DNA of 64,000 nt from contig QEYB01000654.1 in NCBI GenBank assembly GCA_017562135.1, positions 62,001 through 126,000 of the forward strand, in the 5' to 3' direction. This DNA is from Dipylidium caninum (taxonomy: Eukaryota; Platyhelminthes; Cestoda; Cyclophyllidea; Dipylidiidae). Made by a program: the position numbers and the translations under genes. The notes under the pieces were generated by a model that ran no database searches, had not been told where the DNA came from, and worked only from the letters and a program-made list of their open reading frames with translations. Below, in pieces: positions 48,101 to 60,100 of this stretch (positions within the stretch are counted from its first letter, which is position 1; every line of letters begins with the position of its first letter).

Positions 48101-51100
48101 TCCAGTGTCAGAACAATCGCACACCGGTTGACCATTCACGACAGAGCAGATGCCACCATTCTGGCAGTAGTCGGGAGAGCAAACGGGGAACTCACAACGG
48201 TCGCCATAGTAACCAGTGTTTTGACAATCACAGACCGGATTAGTGCCAACAATGGTGCAGATACCGCTGTTGAGGCAATAGTTCGGCGGACAGGTTGTAA
48301 TCCGGTTCTCGCAGCGTGGACCCGTGTAACCGGTGTTGGTGCAGTCGCAGCGTAAAGCGGTGTCGCTTACTTTGGTGCAAACACCACCGTGGAGACAGTA
48401 GCCAGGGCTGCATCTAACCATATCTACGTTGCAAAAGGACGAACAGATCAGAGAGGAAAGAAATACCCTTTGCCCATCGCTGCCTTACGCACAGAGGGGT
48501 CATGCAAGACGACGTTTAGTCTATCGCATCCCCTTCATGTCATGGTTATCTTAGCTTGAGGCCTCGTTAGACGTATGGCACAGGCAAGCAAATTAAGCTT
48601 TCGTCTATATATAGACAAATTAGAAAACAAAAAGAACAAAATCAAACAAAATCGCGTAAAAAAACCTGGCCTATAGCTTAAAATTAAGCACAGGTGATGC
48701 ACAGCCAATGGAAGGATTACGGAAGAGATGAGGTAGTCCTGGGGTCGCAGTTGAGACCATAAGGATAGCATTAAAAGCTATTTATTCCTCACTTTGGATT
48801 ACTTTTAGCCTTAGAAGCGGGATTTAAGCGGACAACGAGGGTGAAGGCGTTGAAACAAAAGGGAGCAGAGAATGGGAGAGAGAACAAATAATAAAGCGTC
48901 ATGCGGTTCACAAAGCTCAGACGAAGAGAACTCACCCTCTGCGATGTAAAGTGGAAAAAAATCGTAATTTAGTGAAATAATATTGGGGAGACAAACACCA
49001 TTCTACGGCCAGTCTTAATGCTCCAACGATTCGCCTAATCGGTCTTACCTGTAAGGTATAGGCCTTGGGCTCTGAGCGGAAAGATTTACGCCTTAACGTA
49101 GATCTTGGGCAATAAAAGGTTACAAATAGCAGGTGCCCAGCGGTACCCAGGGCAGACCTCAGCCCCACCTGCACCCAACTCAACTTCTTGATGCATCGCT
49201 TTAGTGCGGTTTTAGGATGTCAGGGTGCGTAAAAATGAGCACGAGGATTTGCCTGACTGTTGCCGCGAAGGCGGTTGCTGACCGATCAGCAGGCGGGAGA
49301 TTTACACGGTTACCAAATCTCGGACGCCTGACACCATCCCTCAATTGGTGTTCTACGCTGAATGCTCCCCATCAGTAGTAACCGTCACACGCCAACCCTC
49401 TTCTTCTTCTCGCGCCGGTCCATGCCTTTACTTTGAAATGCACTTGGCAATACCAATCAACTTCAGTGACAACAGTACAACTACGCAGTCCTCCGTCTCG
49501 TGGCTGGGCCTCACAACAACCAGGCAGTGTTGCAGCAACCGCGTCAGCGCTGGAGCGTAATTAAGCCTTACTTGAAAGTCGGCAGAAGGCCCGCAGTTAC
49601 CGGTAAGGTATATCCTCAAGAGAAGGCTGAAGGAGCATGGCGCAGCCCCTTATTTGCCAGGCTACAAAACACCCAACAGTCCAATAGCCTCTTTCTTAGA
49701 CAAATGAGACGGCAGGTGATCGGAAGTGAGCTCTTCACCCTCACCCCAAAATGAGGCCATTTGTGGCCTTTCGCTAGCCAACCCACATGGAGGCGCTCGA
49801 CTATCATTGTCATTAAATTTTTTTTATATAGAAGGCATGAAATGCGGTTTGAAGCCCGCAAAGTATTAGGTCCGTCGCGCACATATCAATGGATGATAGT
49901 TAAAAATTTTAGCTGTTTCTATGTTATTCAAATTGGCGGTGTTGAAATTACCTCTGCAGTAGCCACGAATAATTTCGCCGGTCGGATAACTCTCCAATTG
50001 TGCGTCGTGTTTCTTCAACAAGTCTATTGAGAACCGATCGGTACGGGTGCTGAAGCCGCCAAGACAGCCGGTTAAAGCCGGAGGTTGATTCTCATAGCCG
50101 GTGGAGAGTGATGTTGGTGCATGAAGACGAATAATCTCGAAAACCTTGTTCCAAATGGCAGGCACACCACCAAAGCTGAAGGTGAGTGTGTTTAACGTGT
50201 TGTGTTGCAGGCGATGGCCAAATGTCTACAAAACAAGTCCAGGAGGTGTGAGCGACCTAGGAAATGGGCATTTAAATCACTTGAATGATGACGACAAGAA
50301 GGAGGAGGAGGCGGAGGCGATGATGAAGCAATTACAATTTTTAAAAATATTCATGCAAATCAGCGGGTTCCGATGACGGAGAGCGGTGGGAAAACGCTGA
50401 CACCCCTCTTGAGGCAAGTAATAAGTGAAATAATCGTAATCAGCATCATCAAGTGAATTTATAATCTGTTTGGATATAAGGGGGTATTGACGGCACAACA
50501 CAGAAAGACGTACCAATTGTGGTGACAGGTATGGTGCAAGGGTAAACACCTTGATCGTCTGCAACAAGCGTTAATAGTATAAATACTATGGTCCGTTCTA
50601 CTCCTCTCCCCTTTTGTGGACGCTAAACAGTAAAAGGGATATCCTATGGTCATAGTTGCATTTTTGTGGTGTTTTGGTTTCAAGTGAAAATGGTGACACC
50701 TACTGTCTATGTAGGCGAGAAGACAACCGTGGTAGTGACGTATGTTTTGACTGCGGCTCGCACCTTCGCCAAGAATAATAATAATGATAGGCAAGATAAT
50801 CCATGGTCAGGTGAGGTTAGGGTTCCGAATAAAGAAATGACGAGTGGAGTGTCAATCATGCGACATAGGTGCCACATGATCAGAGGGCAATGCAATGATC
50901 GGACAAACCTCGGGAGTTGAATCATCGACGATGATGACAAAACGGCCCTTGACGCGGTCTAGACCGAAGGTGACTCGGTGCCAGACGTTGTCGGCCAAGG
51001 AGATGGGGCTGTTGACGACCTCATGGGCTCCCGTTACTCCACCAATCGAGTAGACGAGGTGGAGGCGCCCTTTGAGTACCATCAGCGTGAAGTGCGATCC

Positions 51101-54100
51101 CGTATTCTCGTCTCGTGCCTTATAGCGAAAACATGAATGGATAGCGGTAGGTTAAAGAGTGCCTGCCTCGACTGCTCTCCACGCCAGTTGGTAGAGACGA
51201 GGGAGGGAAAATACTACTCGGATCTTGTAAAATATTATCTAAGTAGATGGGAGTCGGCGTCAGCTCCTAACAAAAGGGAAAATTTTAATTCGAAAGTAGC
51301 TGGATGCCATGTTTCGCGACCAATTAGGCTACATCCTCTCCCACTAATCCATGGGCTTTTCGATCATCTACACGCTTTTCCAGCTAGGCGAGATCGGCGG
51401 TGTCAGTCGCAGACCACTTTCAGAATGGTGGACTACAAACAAACCCAAAATGAGTGATCCTCATAGAACAATTACCAAGCCTAGATAGAGACAGTGATAG
51501 TGACAAGTCGAGTTTAGTCCGACGCTCGAGTACTCCCCTGCGGAACAGTTTAATAGGCATCTACGACTATCCTGAGGCTATACGATTATACGTCTGCAAG
51601 CCCATCTTTAATTTGAATTTTTTCATCGAAGTCGAAATAACGCAGTTCACGGATCCCTGCCACAGAGATTCCCTAGCGTGGATGAAGCACCCACAAGTTG
51701 GAGAAATAAGTACACAAAAGGGTCACAAAACGAAAGATTTGATATTGGGACCCGCTGTAGCCCCCTCACGCGACAGGTACTTGAAAGCAATCACTCCAAT
51801 CAGGTAAAAGGTGGTAGGGAAATCAGATACTTACGTGGGCAAGAACGCCGTCGTACTTGGTTTTGAATTCTAAGAGCCACATGTCTCCTGCATCCTTAGC
51901 CTTCATAGGAACTTGGATGGTGCCCCATTTGAGGTCGGGTTGGCAAGAAATAGAGTACAAGGGTTCTCGTGGCCAGCTAGGGAAAGTTGGTAACTCGAGA
52001 CGTGGTGTGAGAACGTCAGTGGAATAATGAGTGGGCAGTTGACGGGTACCAAAGAAGTCATATTGGTTCCAGTAAAAGTTACGCATTTCGCCGACAAACT
52101 TGGGTCCCTTTGGCAGGAAACCCGCCATATTCCCGTAAGGTGGTGAGGCATAATTCTCCGGCATGAGACCGCCCACGTAGATCTGTTGCGCGATATTGTT
52201 GAAAACACCTTTTGGAATTTCCACTACCAGCATTCCATCGGTTTCTTTTGCATTATCCACGCTAATGTAGAGGAACTGGGCCCGGCGACGTATGCGCAGA
52301 GTATGCCAATTATTATCGTTGAGACGCGGACTTTGAAGGAGGAATTCCTGCATAAAATATAAATGCAAGCTTTAACATAATGATGTTTGGCAGGGTTAGT
52401 TAGGCTGAGATTTCCGTTTAATCCACATTCAGTCGTCTCAAGTGCAAAACAACGTTTAAATCCACATGCCTTCGGAAAGATTTCGATCTTTAGCGGCGCA
52501 CTGTATGGCCTGGAAGTTTACTCTAAAGTAACTTACGGCATCACGCGGTGGGTTGCTGGCCTTATTCATGTTGGTGCTGACTTTGACAAGACCATTCTCA
52601 AGCTCCACACGGAAATATTGCTTCTCTGCGGTCGATACAGCCACAAAAAGCGGTGCGTAGAGGCTCTCCGTCTTGAATTGCAGGTTGATATCATCTGTAT
52701 GCGTTGTTAGAGTATTCATCTGACGCTCGAAATCAATCATTACCACTGTCTCCCCATCAAAGTCGACGATCGGCGCATCTTAATAGGCGGAATGAATCGT
52801 TGTAATAATCTACTGACTGCACTTAAGTAGCATGATTTTATCCGAAGCTTACCACGATTGCAGGGCTCCGAGCGCCGAATGTCTTCCACGCCCTCTCTGA
52901 AGGTCTTGTCCGCGGCATTGCAGTCACACGCAAAGTTCTTCGGCTCAAAGAAGGGGTAGGAGCGCTCATGGCACTGACCACCCCCACAAATCTCCCGGTT
53001 ACAGCGTTGATCGGGGGCTTTGCAGACGCCAAACTGTATCCCTCGACTCATGTCCGTGTGTTGATTCATTCGACTGGTGGGTAGGAATATAAAAAAAACC
53101 AAATTTTATTCCAATTTCCAACATTTCATAAGTTGACAGAAAAAATGCTATTGTTCAGGGATCTTACTACAATCCTTTGGATTTTCTGTTTAAATAAGTA
53201 AAAACAACTCTACTTGCAATCACGACTTAAATACACCCGGCTAATTACATAGGAGATAGAAAGAGTTTGAGTAAAAAGTCACTAGCTCGACACTTACAAC
53301 GCAGCTAATTACTGATGTTGGACAATAAAGGCATATCAAAATATCAAAAGTACAATTAGTCTTCCCCGCAAGATCGTTTGCCAATACGCTTTGAGTTTCG
53401 TGGATGTAAACACAATAAGTCGACAATTCGAGGGTAAATTTGCCCCACTTTGCCCCGTGCTGAGGTCGCCTTCGGGCCGTTAGAATTGACATTGGCGGTG
53501 TGAAGTACCTCCAGCCGTAGATTCACCGGGTAATTCGAAAAATCTCACCAAATTTAAATTGCCTCTTCCCATACCACCTCGCGTCGGTGTGTCTTTGCCT
53601 ACTAAATTGTTCTCCTTTCAGCTAAGCACATTTTATGTCTTTCTACGTGTAAGCACCTAAAACGGCAGTCGAGAGGTGCACAATAAATTTCTTCCCCTTT
53701 ACGGTGCAAACAAATCGGTAATGGACGTCGTTTTCCATGCAAGCCTCCCATTTCACAGTCATGGCAACGGCATCGACTGGGTTCACATTTTGGCTTTTTT
53801 CTCATCTTTAAACAACAGTAAGAAGCCCAGACCTTGATTGGCCGAAACAACGAATTAATGAAGAAAAGAGGAGGAAATGCTAGCAAGGATTTCGGCGGCA
53901 GAGGAGCACCGACTGCTACACTCTACAGGTGAAACATCTAATTATACTTATGCTTTCCCAAAAGACTAGAGGAAGAATGAGATGATTGTCACCAAATCCA
54001 AAACATTTTGCACTTATATTGCGGTTTTAAACTCAGTCAATTAGGGGGCAACACAACATGCAATGCAACCAAACGAGGTGCCATGTTACCGAGACGACGT

Positions 54101-57100
54101 GACGTCTCATACAAGTGCCAGCCAATTTGATCACTTGAAGGTGCAATTGAGTCGGCGTCGTCTACCACTTAGGTGAGTTTAATTGCAATGCATTTAACAA
54201 CAAGCAAAACTTCATGCCACATTAAAATGCTAGTAGTGGCGAGTAAAAGAGGGTGAGACTCACGAGGCAGGATCGAGGAATTTGTCGTCGTTAATGCGGA
54301 TGAAGTTGATGCATCCGGCGAAGTTCTCGCGGGACCAGACGGTCCAGGGAAAGCGGGAGGGTTGGTCAATGCTACCGAAGTAGGTGTAGGTCGAGAATTC
54401 GGCCTGGTGTCGTGAGGTCCCCTGATCCACGTCAATCTCCTCACCGTTGTATTTGACCTTCCATGTGGGATAAGAATATGTAGAGGTCAGTAAGCTTCTC
54501 CAGGTCGTGGGCCGATCTTGGATAATTTTTAAGACTACAGGCCTTGCCAGAAAAGTCTACCAGTTGACTAATGAGGGCCATTGATGACAGAGCAAAAGGT
54601 TATCCCATTTTTCTCGAGTGGCAATTGAAATAGCAATTCAGATGCTGGGCGATCCGAGCATTCGCATCGCCGAGGCTATTGGACTATTTTTCTGCATCCA
54701 TTCTTTCATCTGCCAGTTTCTCCACTGTAATTTTAGCATTAAGATGCACAAACATGTGAATGTGGCCAAAATTCCACGAATTCGGGAACATTAATAGGCG
54801 GTAAAATGCACGAAAGGAGGTAACTCACAATGAATTGGTGTTGAGGGGTCCTCTTCACATACACCCTATTCGCCATTCCCGTATTCACCTTGGTGGAAGG
54901 TGGGTTGAGTTGAATGTGTCTGTAGTGGTCTCCGATGCCATAAGCAAAGTAGACGTTGCCATCGAATATCTCCACGCACACAAAGTCGGTGTGTTCACGA
55001 TCTGGGCCCCTGAAGAATCATGATGAGGTTGACGATATGGAAACTGCTTCTATCACCTCTTTCTTTCTCTTTTTCGCCTTCGTTACTTGTGAAATTGTTT
55101 CACGACAAGGCTGTCGAGTCATCTTGTGTACCACTTTTCCGCCTCAACCAAATGCCATAGGATTCCAGACGGCTAGACACGACATTTTCGTTAGATATGC
55201 AAAAATTACAGTCGCTGACTCACTTCGGTAGCAACAATCTCGAGTTACAGAGGCGGAAGATAAACTGTAATTGGACAGAAACAGCCGAGCATTTTCGTTT
55301 CTTGTCGTGTAAATTATTTACCAAAAGAGAAATTAATTCCCCTGTCTTTAATAAATGCCATATAAAGTTAGGGCGCAGCAAAGCTCCTCTCCTCTTCCTC
55401 CTCTGCCCCCCAACCAGCCCATTATGCAATCATCGACCCACGCGATTAGATACGAACGCGGGTGATTCACCACCGTCTAACAAGCACGCACGCACGTGCA
55501 CTTCACTAATGCTGACTGGCGATTGGCTCAAACCAGCCTGCCACAAAGCGGATCGATAATGCCTGGCCAATGGGCTGGCTGTGGGGTGCAGCAAAAGTAA
55601 AAAATGCGCGCGTGTTCACAGTGTTGGGATTTCGGGGAGGCGGAGGAGGCGGGGGGAGGCGTAGGGATCGTTTACTACTGCTGCATCCTGTGAAGTGATC
55701 GGTTTTCCCTACTGTGGCAGGCAGGTTAGGAGGCGAAATTTCATATGCGTCTAGGCAAGAAAAGTGCACCACAGCATGTCGCCTGGAGAAGGACATAAGT
55801 TGAAGGAAAGGGGGGAGGGGAGACGAAAGGGAGGTTATACGGCACTGTGACCCTAAAAAACCGCATCGTATTGACAATCCCAAAAAAACTCTTGATGGGG
55901 TAAGTGTTGATGCCTCTTTCGTTCGTAGTACAGCCGATTCGATGATGGCGATGCTGGAAGGAGGGTTAGAAAACCGAGAGAGAAAAAGGAAATCGGAGGA
56001 GATATTTGCACTTACCCTCCTAAAGGTTACAAGAGAAAAGACACCAAGACATCCATTAATCTTCTCTGTCATTTGCATTAGTAAGTTTTTTCTTTTTACC
56101 TAACTTCTAGAGTTAGAAGCCCACTACCATCTTCAAGTCGTTGCATAGTCATGGTAACCGGACAGTGGCAACATTTACTTGGCATTTGCCCACATTCTCG
56201 CAAATATAGCAGTTGGAGGGGATGAAAGGAGGGAAGGGGAGGTCCCAAGTACCACTGATTCATACTAGTTGCAGTATATTTAACTTCTAGCATCCCCCGA
56301 AGCGATGTGTTTCCATCCTTCCTATAAGACGACTTTCAATTCTGTCACAATTCAGAGCTCTCTTGTTGCCAATCCGCTTGTCTAGACCGACAAGTGCGAG
56401 TGACCACACCCTCACGGAGGTGGGTTTAGTGAGTGGTGCTGGAGAAGTTCACCGCGGCCCCCTGGTTGACGTGATTCTTTCAAAAGGGACTGTGGACAGC
56501 AGGATGCCCCACTGCGAGAAAAGGAAGGGAAGGAGGGGGATTTTCCAGGAGCTGTTGTGCCTGGTGATGAAGTTGGTTCTCGATTCAGTGTGCTTGACGA
56601 CCAAGCGGCGTAGATTACAAGCCGCCTTTTTAATAGGTGATTTATTGCGACTGCGGGGAGGAGGAGGACGATAAATGCGTAGAAAGGGGTTTAATTGGCG
56701 CAGAAATTGCAACAGAAGGAGAGTGAAAAAAAAGGCGGAAGAAGGCGTCATGGATGCCAGAGGATGCGGGAGGTTTCAATCTCGTGGAGTTATTCACTCC
56801 CTGATGTACGTGGTCTACTTAACCAAACGACACAGAGGCTGCCTGTGATGCCGCCGAAGCCCGCGTTTGTGCGCGGGGAGGACGAGAATGCCTCGAGGTG
56901 GCAAGCGATTCGCCTCAGACAGTCAGAGCATCCAGCAAGTAAGCGAGGCCAAAATCTCCTCTTAGGCGTTCCCAAGTCTCCGCTGAGAACGGGAGGAGAT
57001 TGGGCGAGTCCTCGAGAGGCGAGGGAGACGAGACTCACACGAAGAAGAGTACACCGTTGGGCTCGAAGGTGCGGAACTCGATCTCGAAGGAGTGGAAGAT

Positions 57101-60100
57101 GGTGAAATCCCAGGTGTCGAAGCGCACCACGGAGGACTGGGTGCCCATGAAGGTGACAGGCATGGGCGAGGTGTGCAGTGTGATGCCCGCATGGCCTCGG
57201 GTCGACGCGGTGGGCATGAGAGGCGAGGAGTCCAGCGTCCGAGCTCTCGCCGACGGACGGAATGGCATGTGGTACTCATATTGCACATTCCCTTTGCGAA
57301 GGACATCCCGAGTCCAGTTGGGATCACGAATCAACTCCAGCATGTTGAGATCCGTGATACCCGAGCCCTCCTGTGTTATCTTGGCCTGGGCAAGAAAAAT
57401 GTGGCCTTCTTTCACACTTTTTAGAGAAATTTTCACCGTCCCCCCTGCCATTTGACAACACAGGCACTTCAGTGGCAAAAGTGAATCTCCTAGCACCGAG
57501 AAGTCGACTCAGGAGGCGTGGACACGCAGGTCAGACCAACTCAACCGAGGAGAGGGGAAAAGGGGGGACACTATTTCTCCCCTTTCAGGTGAAAAGCGGA
57601 ATGAATGTCGCAGGGTTGCAAAGAGGAATCTCGTGGAGGAAAAAACGCTTCTCCACTGTATTTAAATGCGGGGAAGACAACTTACCGCGGTGACACTGCC
57701 ATCGAAGTTCTGGGCCACCTCGCCGTCGGTTGAAATCGCGGCGTTGTCCGAGCCCCCAATGTAGATGACGCCATTCTCGGGGATGAGGGGCGCTTTGCCG
57801 GAGACTATCTTCTTAAATCTCTGCTGCGTTCCAAGACTCAGTCGCAGCTGAAGGGAAGAAGGCGGTAAGATTACGCCGTGGGAGGCATCTGGGGTCCCCA
57901 GCGGGGGAGGGGGACGATTGTTAAGTCAGGCACGGTCCAGGGCATGCAGGCGTTAAAGAGGAGGGGAAATTGGGCACGGAGACCGTCTGATGGACCAATG
58001 AGAGGCAGAGAGGCCAAATCATGTCACTTGGTGAGACGGTTTCACTTCGAAACTAAATTTCACCAAGTCGAAGTGATTAATCACCGCTGGCAGAGTAGAA
58101 AATCACACGCTTCTACGCGTTTAGGCCTGAATAATTTTGACGTTAGCCTGCACTGCAGCAGCTGCTTCCACAGCTCTTCCCCGACTCGTGATTAACTCGG
58201 GCGATAAAAGCGTAATTTGGCATCGTCAAAAGTCCACGGCTAATGTTTCACCGCGGGGAGGGGGTGATGGGGCAGAGGGGGAGTAGGAGAGTGAAAGTCA
58301 AGATGTGTTGGCAGCAGTAGACGTGACGGCGAGGAGTTAGCCGAGTTCTGCTGGGGGGGGGTTGACAGGTTAACCGATGCTAATCCGCACTCTCCCCGAC
58401 CAGGCGTTAGGGCGGGAGGCGGGACACAACTCACCGTGAGTACGTATTGTTTCCCCTGAATAGGGCAGAAAGGTCGTGAGCGCCCACCGCTCGGGTGGGA
58501 GGCTTTGGCGCACAACGTGGACACACTTTATGGACTGGGCAAATTGTTTGCCGCCAGTTTGTGTTTGACCAGAGCGCGGTGCTGTCGCCGCACCCGCGCA
58601 CAGAGGCAGAAACAGCAACAGTCCGACACACACACACAAGTGGTAGGCGGTGGATCACATAAAATATTCGCTCTGCTGTCTCTTAAGACGCTAGTCACAA
58701 AACCTGGCAAGTCGTAGGGCAAAGGTGGTTGAGGGGAAAAAAGGAATAATAAACTGCTTCTGTGCGCATTGCGTTTGGTGGACAACAACAACAACAGCAG
58801 CACAACAACACACAGGAGGGGAGGAAGGGGGGGGGAGGGGAAGGAGGAGGAAGAGGAGGAGTCACGTACCACGTCTTGGTAGCGATTAAGTCGCAGACGG
58901 TGTGTTTTGCCCGACTCCAGCTCGTCGTTGATGACAATCTCCTCGGTGAGGGTCCTCTTTGCCCCGAGGGTCTCGTCGTAGGCGATGTACTTGTAGTAGA
59001 GCTTGGAGTCCTGCAGGGCGAAAGAAGTCGCACGCCCGTGGTGAAAGCGGGAAAGTCTGGGAACCCCACACATCTCCCCCCCCCCACCCCACCACATCGC
59101 CTCCCCGCCGTCTGGCACGGCATTCTGCCGCCTCGCCCCTTCCATTGGCAGCATTCAGAGTGGTAGAAGGAGGAACTGGCGGCCTACACTCTCGTCTTTC
59201 GATACATCTCGGCACCCAACAACGCGATTCGTTTGTAATGTGATCGCAGATGCTTCGCTAGCACCGCACACTCATGACCGTCCGGGGCAGTGGAAGCGCT
59301 TTTTCTTCCCTCTCTCCTCCTCTCTCCCTCGCTCCCCCGGACCACGAGGGTGTCGTCTTCCACCTGATGACAGGATCATTAGTCGAACCGAACTGTCCCA
59401 TCGATGCTGACTTAGTCGACTTCGCGACTGTTCGTTTAAGCTGGGCACTGACCTTGAACAGGAAAATGACCCGCTCGACCTCATAAAAGTTCCTCGCGGA
59501 ATATAGTGGCGGACACACGCACCTTGATGACAATGAAGCTCTTGGAAGCGGCGCCCTCGGCGAACCAGAGGAGGCCCGAGGTGGCGCCCGGCTTGATGAC
59601 AAAGTCCAAGGCCACCTCCTCGCGTCCCACCTCCGCGTCTGACCGCGGCAACTTGATACGATTGCGGAAATCGTAGCGCACGAAACCGTTGGTGCCCTCA
59701 AAGTTCAGCGCCGACACGTTGGCTCCTCTCTCGTAGACGTAGGCGTTTCGGCGAGACCTTCTCAACCCCGACGCCGAGTAATCATCGGTGGTGACGCTGA
59801 GGGAAGTGAGGATCCTGCGGGGGTAGTCGGCGGAACCGACGCGGACGCCAGGCGGTGGCAGGGAGTTCGGCGAGGCCAACGGACCGGCGAACATGCGCGT
59901 AGTCCCGAGTACACGTTCACCCTCGGGGTTGGAGATGATGAGGTCCATCTCCCCAGTCCCTGGCTTCACCAACACTTCCACTGTGGTCCAGTCGGAAATG
60001 CCGCCAGACATGCGTGCCTCGGAGATGACACGGTTGGCCCAAGAGGCTCGCACTGTGCCCGAGGCTGCCTCATATTCCACGCGGAGGTAGGGCTCCAACG

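Noticed and set aside
47254..48355. Long plus-strand and alternate minus-strand open frames across the EGF exon
   Set aside because: They are shadows of the repeated EGF reading frame. Repeats without stops in one frame keep other frames open too, and their products match no family.
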